This document shows, piece by piece, positions 1 through 10,799 of a DNA stretch of 64,000 nucleotides. How positions within the stretch are numbered: the stretch's first letter is position 1; each line of letters starts with the position of its first letter. The translations under genes and the position numbers were made by a program. Source of the DNA: Russula earlei (Eukaryota; Basidiomycota; Agaricomycetes; Russulales; Russulaceae); assembly GCA_025769875.1 (NCBI GenBank), contig JAGFNK010000020.1, forward strand, positions 186,001 through 250,000, read 5' to 3'. The notes beneath the pieces were generated by a model that made no database searches, had not been told where the DNA came from, and saw only the letters and a list, made by a program, of their open reading frames with translations.

Positions 1-1408
1 CCATCAAATTGGAGTTCGAAAAGGTCTACTATCCTTACCTACTCATCAACAAAAAACGCTATGCTGGGCTGTACTGGACAAAACCAGAAACGTATGACAA
101 GATGGACTCGAAGGGCATCGAGGTGGGTTGCTGCCTGGTCGGTATGAATATCGAGATTGATGGAATGCTTTAGACAGTCCGCCGAGACAACTGCCGGCTT
201 GTGTCGACGGTCATTGAGACCTGTCTTCATAAGATGTTAATCGATCGGGACGTAAAGGGCGCTGAACTGTGCGTTCGGTTTCGGTGAATTATCCCGGTTT
301 AACCATACGTTCCAGTTACACCAAACAAATTATATCGGATCTCCTGCAAAACAAAGTAGACATGTCACAGTTGGTGATCACGAAAGCGCTAGCGAAATCC
401 GGTATGCACAAACATCGTAGAATGAGAGCATTAAATAATTCGACCTCAAGATTACACGGGCAAACAAGCACACGTTGAGCTCGCCGGAAGGATGAAGCAA
501 CGAGATGCAGGTACGTTCTAATCGAGGTTATGTCAAGCAAAGAGCTAACACTTCGTAAGGATCTGCTCCGGCTCTCGGAGATCGGGTGGCGTACGTGATA
601 GTCAAGGGGATCAAAGGTAATAGTTGGGATATTTGTTGTAACCACCGGGCTTATTTGGCCGTAGGGGCCGCTGCCTACGAGAAGTCCGAGGACCCGATCT
701 TCGTCTTGGAGAATAATATCCCCATCGATACAAAGTACTACTTGGAAAACCAACTCTCGAAGCCACTAATGCGCATATTTGAGCCTATTTTGGGTGAAAA
801 AGCCAGCTCTTTGCGTGCGCCGCGTTTGTAATCTTTCTTGATGCATCAACTGTACTAAGTTTCCGTATATCAGTTTCAGGAGAACATACAAGGACCATTC
901 AGATAGCAACGCCAACAATTGGTGGACTTATGAAATTTGCGGTGAAGAGAATCACATGTTTAGGTTGTAAGACGCCTCTCCGAGCCAACAACAGCGTCAC
1001 CAGTGCGTACTGCCTGCGCCGCTCATACCGCACTAAGTCATTTTCGTCTCCTGGTAGATGGTGCGGTTTGTGACAATTGTCGTCCGAGGATCAACGAGTT
1101 GTATCATAAACAAGTATAGCCTTTTTTTGAGGATGATCACACCAACTCATGCACCGCAGGTAACTACAACATCGGATACACAGGTAAAATTTGCAAGACT
1201 GTGGACGCAATGTCAACGATGCCAAGGATCCCTTCATCAGGTGAGGCGAATCAAACCGGTTCAAAGGACTGGATGATGACTGCTATTACTCAAGGATGTC
1301 CTGTGCAGTAGCAGAGACTGTCCAATTTTTTATATGCGGAAGAAAGCTCAGAAAGACGTCGAAGATACCGTAGCCATGCTGGAGCGGTTCGATAATGAAA
1401 TCTGGTAA
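1..1408 (+). CDS. POL3: DNA polymerase delta catalytic subunit, C-terminal part
   Basis: The catalytic subunit of replicative DNA polymerase delta makes most of the lagging strand and takes part in repair. Only the 3' part of the gene lies in the window; its frame starts at base 3. About nine short introns (for example 123-173 and 269-315) must be removed. The spliced protein then reads through the palm/thumb region, with stretches such as [41 protein letters not shown] and [13 protein letters not shown]. It continues into the two C-terminal cysteine modules. CysA shows CLGC and CDNC. CysB shows CQRC and CSSRDC, the Fe-S cluster site that contacts the accessory subunits in this family. The protein ends at TGG-TAA (1406-1408). 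No disabling mutation was seen in the visible part. It converges with the gene ending at 1855. Confidence 0.95.
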
Positions 1409-1854
1409 TTATATACCCTCGTTTAGGTTAGGTACATTATTCCACGTGCCCTGCATAGCCATAACATGGCACCTGTAATAATAGCACGCACATACAGCGC
1501 TCGGGTGCCCAACGCATCGCATCTGTACATATAAGGTTGTTCTTCAATACAATAATGACGTGAGTGAGTGACATTACGCCCATCAAATACGTATCACGAG
1601 AGCCAACTGTCCAGGGTGACATTGCCCTGATCCATGGGACACTCGAGAGCGCCGTTGGAAGATCCGCCGACGTATCATTCAATATGCTGTATTCTAGTCT
1701 AGTCTACTGAATCAGATGTACGACAGCCACTCTATCTATAGTCGGTTTAAACATTAGGTACGGTGCTTAAGTATGATAGATCTTGAGAGAAGCAATCTAG
1801 ACGAAGGTTAAAGAAGCACGACTTCAATTCAAGTGAAGAAGAAAATTTGACTCG
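1409..1854. other. convergent intergenic stretch
   Basis: This 446-bp stretch lies between the POL3 stop and the stop of the minus-strand gene P1, so it holds two 3' ends. The minus-strand frame at 1437-1682 has no recognisable motif and no splice logic that joins it to a neighbour. Nothing else was seen. Confidence 0.5.
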
Positions 1855-2793
1855 TCACATGACGACGCGTTCCATCAGCTGAAGCATCGGCATCCAGCTC
1901 CCGGCCGAGACTTGGACGACACCTATCAGCATCACCTCATTGACATTGATACCGCCATATCCCACAGCCCATCTCGGGTCTGCTGATTGGACTTGCATGC
2001 AATCCTAAAAACGGTTCCACTCAATTTCCGACTTCACAGCCACCGTCGGGATAGAGGAGACTAACCGATAAAAATTGGCGCACGCGGCTTCCAACATGCT
2101 TCACGAGCCTCTCGAGCGTAACGGGGTTCCTTGCGGGGGTCTGATCTCTCAGTTGGACCTGATGTTCCGAAGGTTGATACCCCGGCCACTAAATAATATA
2201 TAGATGGTAAGTGATGGATGGAATGGGACGCGTATAGGGTATGGAGTACGTACGCAGATGCGGATCTTTGTGGTAGTCCTGTCGCCTAGTGGCGCCGGCT
2301 GGTTCGCATCAAGCAGTGTCATATGTCCTCCCGCCGCGTTTACGACAGGTACGCCAAGAGCCCCATCCGCGTTGGTGAAGAACACGGGAATATGGAACTC
2401 CGCCTGTTCAACATAGCGGCGCCAATCGCCATGGCCCTGAGGAAACCAGATCTGCTGTGGTACGACAGAGCCACCGTCCCTAACGGCATAATCGAGAAGC
2501 CAAGCAGGTCCGTTATTCGTCATAAGCTGGGACGGACTAGGAAGGGAGGGTTGGATGTAGACAAAGTAAGCGCCTGGGTGACTGTGATGGCGGAATGCGA
2601 CCACCACTCTCGGATCCACTTTGAAGAGAATCATTTGATAACTTTCTGCAGGTTGTGGGCCGAAGGTGTTGGAGATATAGCCATAAGTGAGATATTCACG
2701 GTGGTCTTCCGATTGCGATTGCGATTGCCCGTACGAGTACGATGGCGATTGCCCGTGCCATTGCCCGTGCCATTGCGAGTGCGGGTCAGACAT
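1855..2793 (-). CDS. uncharacterised protein, member P1 of a four-gene family in this window
   Basis: I do not recognise this as a named family. Three exons (2793-2254, 2188-2066, 2004-1855) join at phase 0 and encode 270 residues. The N terminus is rich in Q, S, H and Y (residues 6-30). It is followed by a YGYISNTFGPQPAESY stretch also seen in P3 and P4 of this window. A central part contains WLLDYAVRDGGSVVPQQIW and VFFTNADGALGVPV. Exon 2 is exactly 41 codons and begins WPGYQP. Exon 3 ends with IGVVQVSAGSWMPMLQL. These three blocks recur in the genes at 32.7, 53.8 and 56.7 kb with introns at equivalent positions, which supports the model. There is no signal peptide or membrane segment. The function is unknown, and the start codon is the first ATG of the long open frame. 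Confidence 0.8.
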
Positions 2794-3427
2794 TTTTGCA
2801 GGTGTTGTTGGATGGATGATCTTGGTGTAGAAAGACTCTCGCAGGGAAGATTTGCTAGTACCAGAGCTTTCATCTCACCAGCTTTTGTACGCAGGGTCAA
2901 GGACTCTCAGAACAAGGTGGGATTCCACCCGGGAACGCTGAATTGGAATCGTAGTGGCGAGGTTGAACATACAGCCGCATCCAAGGAGTCGGCACAGCAA
3001 CAGTGAGTACCGGTGACCGGCGATGAAATCCCAACAGACGCATTACAGTTGCAGTCATCGAGGGAGAGTAAGTGGACGAGGAAAGGTGACTCGATATAGC
3101 TCAGATCCAAAGCACTGGGATGCGGCGGAGCAGATATCAGAAGGCTCAGTAGAGTATTGTTTTCATTAACACAACAACTCCCATACCGTTGTAGGATTTG
3201 GATGAGCACGACTGCGCGACCGACCCCAGGGTCTCGTCCGAGACGCAGTCGTCGTCCAGCCAGGCGTTCCTCCCTACTTGAGCTCTTTCGCAGTCGACGC
3301 TATTGGCATTCATTAGCGTTTCAAGTCCAAGAGTCCGAAATTGGCCGGTGAACAAACAACTAGATTGCACAGCAGTGGGGATTGTTGCACAAAGATCCAA
3401 CAGACAGACAGCTGTCTGCTCAAAAAT
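2794..3427. other. upstream region of P1, no convincing gene
   Basis: Short frames exist on both strands (for example an arginine-rich plus-strand frame from 3157 and a minus-strand frame from 3436). None has a recognisable motif or a clear exon chain. The stretch probably holds the promoter and 5' leader of the minus-strand gene P1. Confidence 0.4.
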
Positions 3428-3935
3428 AATGAGCAATTGGGAAGATAAGCGCCTTGGGCTTCCGCCGGCGGTTGGATTAAACCGCCCTACGCCGCTACGG
3501 ACCGTTATACTCAGTGGGATAGAGTATCAGCAGCCTTCGTCCGGTCTTTCTTATCATGACTCCTCCGAGCCCGATCGTATGTGCCACTGAGGCGGACATA
3601 CAGTCGGTTTCACCGCACGACGCGAGGTTAGACAGGGATCCTTGGTCGTGGTCCTGGGGCGAGGCGCCGCTGGCTGCCTTGTATTCCATAAACGAGGCTT
3701 GCGCAAGTTAGAGCCATCATTGAGGTCGTATTGGGGTATTTGGAACTAAGACTGATCTGTGTTGTCGGTGCACAGGTTTGGACGTTCGGCCGACGATGGC
3801 GCAGAGTACGATGGCGCCTCTGATGGACGGGGGGCGAAGCGCCACAAATCCCACACTCCATGGGATATCCCTCCCAGGAAACCCATGACTGCCCTACAAC
3901 ATAGAGAACAGGAGGTATCCCATCGCGTGAAATGA
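3428..3935 (+). CDS. possible small spliced gene, unrecognised
   Basis: This is a tentative model. An ATG at 3428 opens a frame encoding MSNWEDKRLGLPPAVG and continues to about 3579. A GTATGT donor can splice to a TTAG acceptor, giving a stretch that reads RDPWSWSWGEAPLAALYSIN. A second intron (GTTAGA donor, GCGCAG acceptor) can join a final exon reading KRHKSHTPWDIPPRKPMTAL. The exons have coding-like composition, but splice choices are ambiguous and more exons could follow up to about 4090. No domain is recognised. It could equally be a relic. Confidence 0.3.
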
Positions 3936-4728
3936 AACCCATTCCTAAGAAACACAATATAACGGAGGTTCAACTTTTTCCACTTAGGCCTGGTACTGCG
4001 GAGCTTTTCTCAGCAGATGAAAGATCTCCGAGTCGTTTCTTGTTGGTTACCTCCCGCTCGGCCCATCACCGGGGTCACCAGTTGAACAGCCTAGGATTAT
4101 GATGCGCGTTTCTTGTGCGGCATAGGGGGGAGATGTTCGGGCTTATTACCCCTACCGTTTGTGAGCCCTCTTCTCGGGATCTTTTTTTCCCTTGTTCTAC
4201 TCGTGATGGCCGAGCACAGGCAACGCAAAGAGTTGTACCTAGCTGGGTGGCTAATTTGATGAGAACCGAGCAGTGATAGACACTGTCATCACCGTCACTG
4301 TCGCTGAACGACAGACAGCGAGCTCGAGATTACCATGAACATTAAAAACCAGTCACGTGCCAGGTGTTATCCCCATCCCCACTGGCAGTTGACAACTTTT
4401 CACAAAAAGTGTCATGCTCCAGAAAAGGCAAGTGCCCCACCAACTTGGCTCCTCAAGGCAATTCCCATCAACTCTGCAATTGTTTTCAAATTACACACAA
4501 TTCTTAAGTTTCATAATGGTGTTTTCAGGAGTTATGTACAACAAAATAAATAAAATTTAAACTAATCTAAGGTCTCAACTGTGATGCTGAGAAGGCCAGC
4601 ACTGCCACACTTGGGGTGGGCAGCATGAAGGCACCTGTGGGCAATGATGAGGGGAGGGCATACACCATGGCTGGGCTGAGGGAGGGAGTGGTTGCAGGGG
4701 GTGCACATGCCTGAGAACACACAGCTTG
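3936..4728. other. intergenic stretch before the LTR
   Basis: A plus-strand open stretch around 3990-4105 could be a further exon of the candidate gene upstream. The part from about 4560 to 4728 has a minus-strand proline/serine-rich frame that weakly resembles the C-terminal part of the Harbinger Myb-like protein found later in the window. No intact gene is visible. Confidence 0.3.
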
Positions 4729-5154
4729 TGTCAGAACTCCCTGTTGAACAATCCAGTTCAAGAGTGAGTAAGGAGCTCAGAGATGAGTCAACTGAGTTCA
4801 AGAACAAAGTTGGCAAAGAGCATGGTCCAAACAAGTAGCAAGTACCAGAGAGGGACTGGTATGGGCTGTGAGAGATGGTCACAGGAGAGGGCCAGGTTGT
4901 ACTAGATAGGGTGGTCACAAAGGAGTACCCTCAGTAATAGAGTGCCACAAATCAAATGGACAGTCTGAGGACTGTCCACTACTTTATTGAGTGCTTATAT
5001 ACTACAAGGGAACTGCTAAATAGGGAACAAGTCATAACCTTGATATCAAGCACAATGAGAGATGAGTAAGGCATTGGGGAACACTTAGTGAGCATGCTCA
5101 GTCATGCTTCATAAGCTGCTGAATAAGAAGTCCCCAGGTGATGAGTAAGGGTCT

Positions 5155-5171
5155 CTAGTGTCCACATGTTC
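5155..5171. repeat. 17-bp target-site duplication, left copy
   Basis: The 17 bases ctagtgtccacatgttc are repeated exactly at 8880-8896 and flank the LINE. The related LTR at 21637-22491 carries an uninterrupted version of this site near 22070-22087, so it serves as an empty-site control. Confidence 0.9.
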
Positions 5172-8100
5172 TTTTTTTTTTTTTTTTTTGGATAGCGTTT
5201 TATTTAGGTAGTTACGGGTACAGAACTACCTTAATAAGGGTAAGATAGTGGGAGAAAGTTAATTCAGCCCTATCTGACACGCTGTAGCCAGTGCGGAGAC
5301 TGGATGTGAGGGTGAAATGCATTTACGCATGCCCCCGGGGGTTGCTGGTATGGGGCAGTGTGGGACTCAGGATACGCTGTTAGATGGCTGAGAAACTTAC
5401 CGTAGCCTCCTACCCACTAAAACCTCACGGTTAAAGATCCAGTCATTTGGGAGGTCCATTGTTTTCCTAAGGACATGTTCCCAGGTGTCCCTCACTAACT
5501 TGAAGGCCCTTTTATCTCTTTTGATAAGTGTTACAGTGATTTTGTTGTTGGTAAGCCTCATGTTGATGGCACAGAGCCACCTTGTGTGGGTTTCACCTTC
5601 TTGGTGAGTGCATTCTTGGATTACGCATTTGCACCTCATGACCCAGATTAGGTGTGCAGCCTCTGAGATTAATATTTGGAGGAGGCAGTTGGCTCCTTTG
5701 GGGTTGCGTCTATGGCGGTTTTGGTCATGGTGTGGTTCATTATGTTGGTGAGGGAAGGTGAGACATCCACAGCCTAGTATGGTGCCTATGCTGATGTTAG
5801 GCCATGCGTGTTGCGCGTGTGGCCACAGTTCTCTCACGAGGGACCAGATGGTTCTTCGGGGTGTGGCATCGCAATAGACAAGTATGTGTTCCATTGATTC
5901 AGGGACATTACATGTGGAGCAGAATTCGCGATCTTCAAAGTTTGGTATGTGCCTCCATTGAGAGCCTATTCTATGTGTTGCGTGCATTGATTTGTATAGG
6001 AATTGTTGGATGCGGGTACGAATGGACTTCTTTCTTATTCTCATCCAAATTGTATTATCTGTTTCAAGGGCATCATTGAGATTCGCTATGGCTAGTCTCG
6101 TGGTTTGTAGATTTCTCGTGGTCGATGGGCGTGGGGTTGGGATTTGGTGGTTTCTGATGCCAAGGTATGCTATTTTCTGTGATATGGTTGCTAATTTTGC
6201 ACCTATGAGGTCAAACTCTTTTGGGATTGTGAGGTTAAGGGGGTCGGTGTCTGTCTTTATGGCACCCAGTTTTGCAAGACAGTCGCTTTCGTCGTTTCCC
6301 ATGGTTCCGTCATGCCCTTTGACCCATTGGAAGTCAGTTGTAGCGATTCAACTTTTTAGTGTATATGCGGCTCTTTTGAACAGTTCTGCGTTCCTAACCC
6401 CAATCCAGCCATTGTCTTCCCATTGTGGCAGGTATGTGGTCAGTCCGTCTATCACATATTTGGAGTCTGTTATGATTTTTAGGGGCCAGAATTTGAGGAC
6501 CAATTCAGCGGCAGCGATCACAGCTGCAATTTTGCCAACTTGATTGGATTGGTTAGGTCCAGGTATTCTCAGGGCTTTATTCCATTCACTGTTCCATTCA
6601 CCTTCTGGGGCGAACCATATGCCACTTCTGCAGTGAGCATCCATCTTTCCATTTTTAAAACATGCGCCATCTGAGTATACGCTTACGCCTGCATGTTGTG
6701 GGTTGATTCCTCTTGTGTAGTATCTGCGTGCTGGATTTTTGGATAACAACTTAGGGTCTACGAAGATTCGGAAACATTTGGACAGGTTAGTTTTACTTGT
6801 TATTGTTGGATCGAATCTTGTTGTGTTGTTGTTAGCTCTAGCTTCTTTGTTTCGCATTTTCCTTGATGGTGTTAGGGACAAGTTATTGTGTAAGTCACCT
6901 GGGTCAAGTGGATTGAATTTGGTCGATATTGAGTGAATGCGGTTTAGGGCATTTAGGGCACACTCATGGGGGTTATGGCAACCTCTTTGTTTGTCTTCTG
7001 TGCAGTCTTAGCAAACGCAGTGGGGAAAGGGAAGGTGAGGAGAGTTTGGTCTTTGTTTCTGGAGGCGGTGCAAGGTGTGGATGAGGTGGGTTACGGAGTT
7101 GATAACATGGTTTTTTAGGAGGCACTTTGCGGCTCTGGATGTGAGGGGTAGCATATCTGCTACAGGGTGGTACCATGCAGGGAGTTGGTTTTTCAGTTGG
7201 AGGGACAGGCAGATGGGGGCTAGGTGTGTGTTATATTTTCTTATGGTGCGGAGCATCCTTAATATGTCATCATTTAGCAGAGCCACATGGCGTCCTCTCA
7301 TGGGAGGGTTCCATGTCTGGAGGAAAGAGTTTATTTTGGCCTGTCCTGATATGTTTGGGGGTGCCGCGGCGTTGATTATTATATCGGTGACCTCGGCCCA
7401 CATTGGGCGAGTACGGGAGAAGTTTAGGTATGTTTTCACCCACATGACTTCTATTGCTTCGTTTCTGGACTTAAGGTCCAATAGGTTAAGGCCTCCTTTG
7501 TCAATTGGTCCATAGAGGGTTGTGAGCGCTATTTTTGGGGAGGAGTTGTCTCCCCATATGAAGTCAATTATTTTGGTGAGTGTGGATTCAATATGTTCGG
7601 GCATTCCTTGGGCTTTGGTGAGGAATTGGGTGAGTCCTCCCATGATTGCTTGGATGACTTTTCCTCGTCCATGTAGGGTTGGGTGGGTTCTGCCCCAGCG
7701 GTCTAGGGCTTTTTGATTTTGTTGATGATTGGTTCCCAGGGGTCTGCTTGATCGATGCTGTTGCCGATCCATGCTCCTAGTATTTGCACTGAATCCCCAT
7801 CCTGGGCTATATGGATACGCTCGTGGAAGGGTTGGTCATCTTTGTTAAGTTTCCTGGATGTGGCTACTTGTCATCTGTAGTTTTTGGTGCCAATTGGTAT
7901 AATTTCAGTTTTTTCTATGTTAAATTTTGCTCCTGATATCTCGCACCAGTTGTTTAGGATCTGTTCTATGTGGTCGAAGCGGTCTCGGTCACTCAGGTAT
8001 AGGGTTGTGTCGTCTGCGAACAGTTTGATTCTTGGGTTGTTTCGTACTCCTGGGATGACTATCCCTTGTAAGTGAGTGTCTTGTCTGATTCTGCATGCGA

Positions 8101-8879
8101 GAGGCTCAATGGCTAGGTTGAAGAGCATGCAGGAAAGCGGGTCACCCTGTTGGATGCCTCTAGTGACTCGGAAGGGAGGGCTAAGTACTCTGTTTATGGC
8201 GACTTGTGTCTTTGCGTTCTGGTACAAGGCTTTGACGGTTTTGATGAACCGTTTGGGCAAGTTGAAGGTTTCTAGCACTTTCCATAGGTAAGAGTGTTTT
8301 ATCCTATCATATGCTTTTTCTTGGTCTAATGCAATAATCACGCTGTTTGTTTTAGTTATTTCCGTGTAATTTATCTGTGGAGGCGAGTTCTGTGTGAAGG
8401 GGTAACAAAGGGAGCTGAGTTTCATTGGATGAAAGGGAACTGAGGGCGGGGATTGGAAGTGAAAAGGCCTCGTAGTGGCATGGGTGTGGTGTGGTGGCAT
8501 GGAGGATGGGGTAGGAGGGAGTGGTTGGCAGGTTGGCCATGAGTGTAGCATTCTGTTCTCAGTGGGAGGGTGGGATCCCACATGGGAGTCCATTGTAGAG
8601 GGTGGGCGTGTTAACTGACCCGATGGGGGTTGTAGGCGTGGTAGTTCAGGCGTCATGTTATATTCGTATCACTGTTTAGTGGTAATGCTTTACTGGGGTA
8701 GGCAGTTTAATGTAGGGATGTAGTGTTATTGTCTTTGTCGGGGGCCGTTGTTGGCCATGGCTCAGATGGGTGGATCTGACCTTGCAGAGCCCACTGTCGT
8801 CTTCATTGTTGCCCATCCTTGCCCTGGTTTTACCATGGGAAAATCCGCACCTGGTGGTGGTAGCGGTTCAAGGAGCCCC
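5172..8879 (-). mobile_element. non-LTR retrotransposon (LINE) with RNase H, internally deleted
   Basis: The element is 3.7 kb and inserted on the minus strand. It ends in an 18-base poly(A) tail (poly(T) at 5172-5189 on the plus strand) and is flanked by an exact 17-bp duplication, the signature of target-primed reverse transcription. It encodes the catalytic half of a reverse transcriptase, an RNase H domain and a C-terminal cysteine-rich motif. The endonuclease and the N-terminal reverse transcriptase blocks are missing. About 500 bp of unrelated 5' sequence (8370-8879) runs directly into reverse transcriptase block A. This suggests an internal deletion rather than simple 5' truncation. 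The combination of RT, RNase H and the CxxC zinc motif fits the I/Tad-like LINE group; clade assignment is inference. Confidence 0.9.
5397..8656 (-). pseudogene. LINE reverse transcriptase-RNase H, degenerate
   Basis: Reading from 8656 down, the frame gives block A (IIALDQEKAYDRI), block B (RGIQQGDPLSCMLFNLAIEPL, shown around 8170-8090) and the catalytic block C (FADDTTLYL). The frame then breaks near 7870, and coding resumes in another frame down to 7008. RNase H starts near 6800 with YSDGACF, AAELVL and TDSKYVIDGL. A single TGA at 6348-6350 interrupts it. The same frame then continues through the last RNase H motif (VKGHDGTMGNDESDCLAKLG) to 5397. Near the end FCSTC...HILVYC matches the zinc motif found downstream of RNase H in such elements. 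With the frameshift, the stop and the missing N-terminal domains the gene cannot make a complete protein. Confidence 0.88.
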
Positions 8880-8896
8880 CTAGTGTCCACATGTTC
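8880..8896. repeat. 17-bp target-site duplication, right copy
   Basis: Exact copy of the 17 bases at 5155-5171; it marks the 5' boundary of the LINE insertion. Confidence 0.9.
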
Positions 8897-9106
8897 ACTG
8901 TCTAGTGCACATGCAAAGCATCTGATTCATTTACTGTTATTTAGTTTAGGGCTGGTCTTTTGGATACTTGGGTATTTGATGGCAAAGAGGTGTTTCCTAT
9001 AAGGCCCTTTATAAGGTTCTATTAGGGTCCTTAGAGTTGACCCTAATATCAGTATTACTTGTTGTTTTCACATGACCTTGCACTTACCATTTTTGGATGT
9101 CATTTC

Positions 9107-9381
9107 AAGTGCAAAATTAAAACTGCTATATCTCAACAGTTTCTTAACAAATTGCCTTGAAACTTTGACAGTGGAACCTTATATACTGTATCTAAGTGCA
9201 GCTAAAATATGGGAGCCTAATATCCAGTTCTTGACATGTTGATTTTCAGTGAGTGCAAAACTTTGAACTGCCATATCTCAACTGTTTCTGGATTGATTGA
9301 CTTGAAACTTCAACAGTGGGATCTCATGTACTGTATCTAGGTGCAGTCCAAGAGTTGGGGTCTAATTCTCAGTTCTTGAAG
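9107..9381. repeat. diverged tandem dimer, unit about 140 bp
   Basis: The segment from about 9107 (aagtgcaaaattaaaactg) is repeated from 9251 (gagtgcaaaactttgaactg). Both copies share landmarks such as atatctcaac, cttgaaact and actgtatcta, then a gttcttga ending. The units differ at roughly one base in five, so the duplication is old. It lies between the truncated LTR and the TIR-bounded block. No coding capacity was seen. Confidence 0.6.
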
Positions 9382-9670
9382 TTTAGCACCCCTTGCTCAA
9401 CCCCTCCCCTGACAAGTCAGGTGACCACTAAATGCTATTCACCCAGGTTGTGATGCAACCATATGCAAACAACGCCAAAGTTCTTTAATGCCCTTTGCAA
9501 GTGAACGCTGCATGTGACGCATCACATGGAAAATAAATTCAACAAATGAAGGCAATTTTATTGCGTTGGAGTTCAGTTTGGGTGTTGGACAGCAGGAACC
9601 CAGTTTTTTAGTACATAGAATACAATATACAAGCTGTATTATGCATAACATGGAACATAGAAGCAAATTG

Positions 9671-10799
9671 TCATGTAGATTGTAGTGCGCCAGGTCGGGG
9701 CACGCAGAGTTCTTGAGGTTTGATCCGAGGGCGGGTACGGACAGAAGGGAGCAGGGGAGAGCAAGGTCGTGCCCCGGGACTCAACGCGCGCGCGCGTGTG
9801 TGTGTGTTCTTGAAGGAGGAGGAATATCTTGAGGGAGTCGAGGTGTCCTTAGCCACACGAGAGGGTCAATGCGAATACTAGAAAACTGATCCCATACACT
9901 GAGCTGCTCAGCTAAGCTTGACTACTGAACAAGATAGTAGCTACTGATACTTAGATACAACAATGCTACTCCTCTGACTGCAAGTCGAGAGCGCGAGGCG
10001 GCGCGGCGATGACGAAGGGGCGAGACGCTATGGGCAGCGAGCCCCCGGATCGAGTGGCGATGACGTCTGCGCGTGCGTCATCCGCGTGCGTACGTATGCG
10101 CGTGGCGGGGGCGTAGACAAGGCGAGTGACGTCGACGGCGATCGTCTTGAGCCGTTGTCGCAGTTCCCGGGCGCAGAGTGGGGAACGCGAGGGGATGACG
10201 TCGAAGGGAGAGTGTGGGAGGGAAGGAGGAGAGTGAAGGAGGACGCGTGGGCGAGGGACGCGCGAAAGGTGGGGGCGAGTGCAAGTCATGTGAGTTTCCC
10301 GGTCAGCGGGCTCACATACCTTATATAGATATCAAATATCATCATCTGGAGGAAGGAGGAAAGGGGAGGCGAGATAGGATGAGAACCCGTGAAAAATGTA
10401 GATGGAAAACGCACCTGGTCAACATGCGAGAATGAGTGCATGCGGGAAAACTCGTGGTGCTTGTGCCATTCCATGGTCGCGGTCGTGGTCATGGCCATCG
10501 CGTTGAGGTTGCTGCTGTGACAGTGACATCGTCGTCGCCACCGCTGCTTGAGAGGAAAACGAAAGTAAAAAAAAAAAGAGAAGATGGAGGGGGAAAACGA
10601 AAATGAAACACATGTCGCGCGCGGCAGAAATTGGGGCAGGAGGGGAGGGGGCAGCATCATCGCCGTGTCCAGGCCATGTCACTGTGAAGAGAGGCTTGTG
10701 AAATGGGACAATGGGCTGTTGCACTGGAGGGAAGGAGTGGGGAAAGAGAATGAGAGAGAACGCGCAAAAATGAAAACAAAAACTCACGCCGATCAAGCG
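9671..10799. other. GC-rich low-complexity stretch without a gene
   Basis: Long overlapping frames on both strands are rich in R, P, S, G and H, as expected of GC-rich non-coding DNA. A (CG)n-(GT)n tract lies at about 9786-9808. No motif was seen. Confidence 0.4.

Larger units (their letters stand above)
4729..9056 (-). repeat. LTR copy A, split by a LINE and truncated
   Basis: The pieces 4729-5171 and 8897-9056 align end to end with the LTR at 21637-22491 and, reversed, with the LTR at 17692-18471. The LTR reads on the minus strand. Its 3' end is the ACA whose complement starts at 4729. A TATA-like TATATAAG and an AATAAA-like signal lie close together around 4980-5000. The similarity to the other copies stops near 9056, so the 5' (U3) part is missing here. 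The LINE at 5172-8879 sits in the middle. The family (copia or gypsy) cannot be told from the LTR alone. Confidence 0.65.

Noticed and set aside
2323..3006. 227-residue plus-strand frame over P1
   Set aside because: It is antisense to the spliced P1 gene, is arginine-rich and has no motif; P1 is supported by homology to three other genes in the window.
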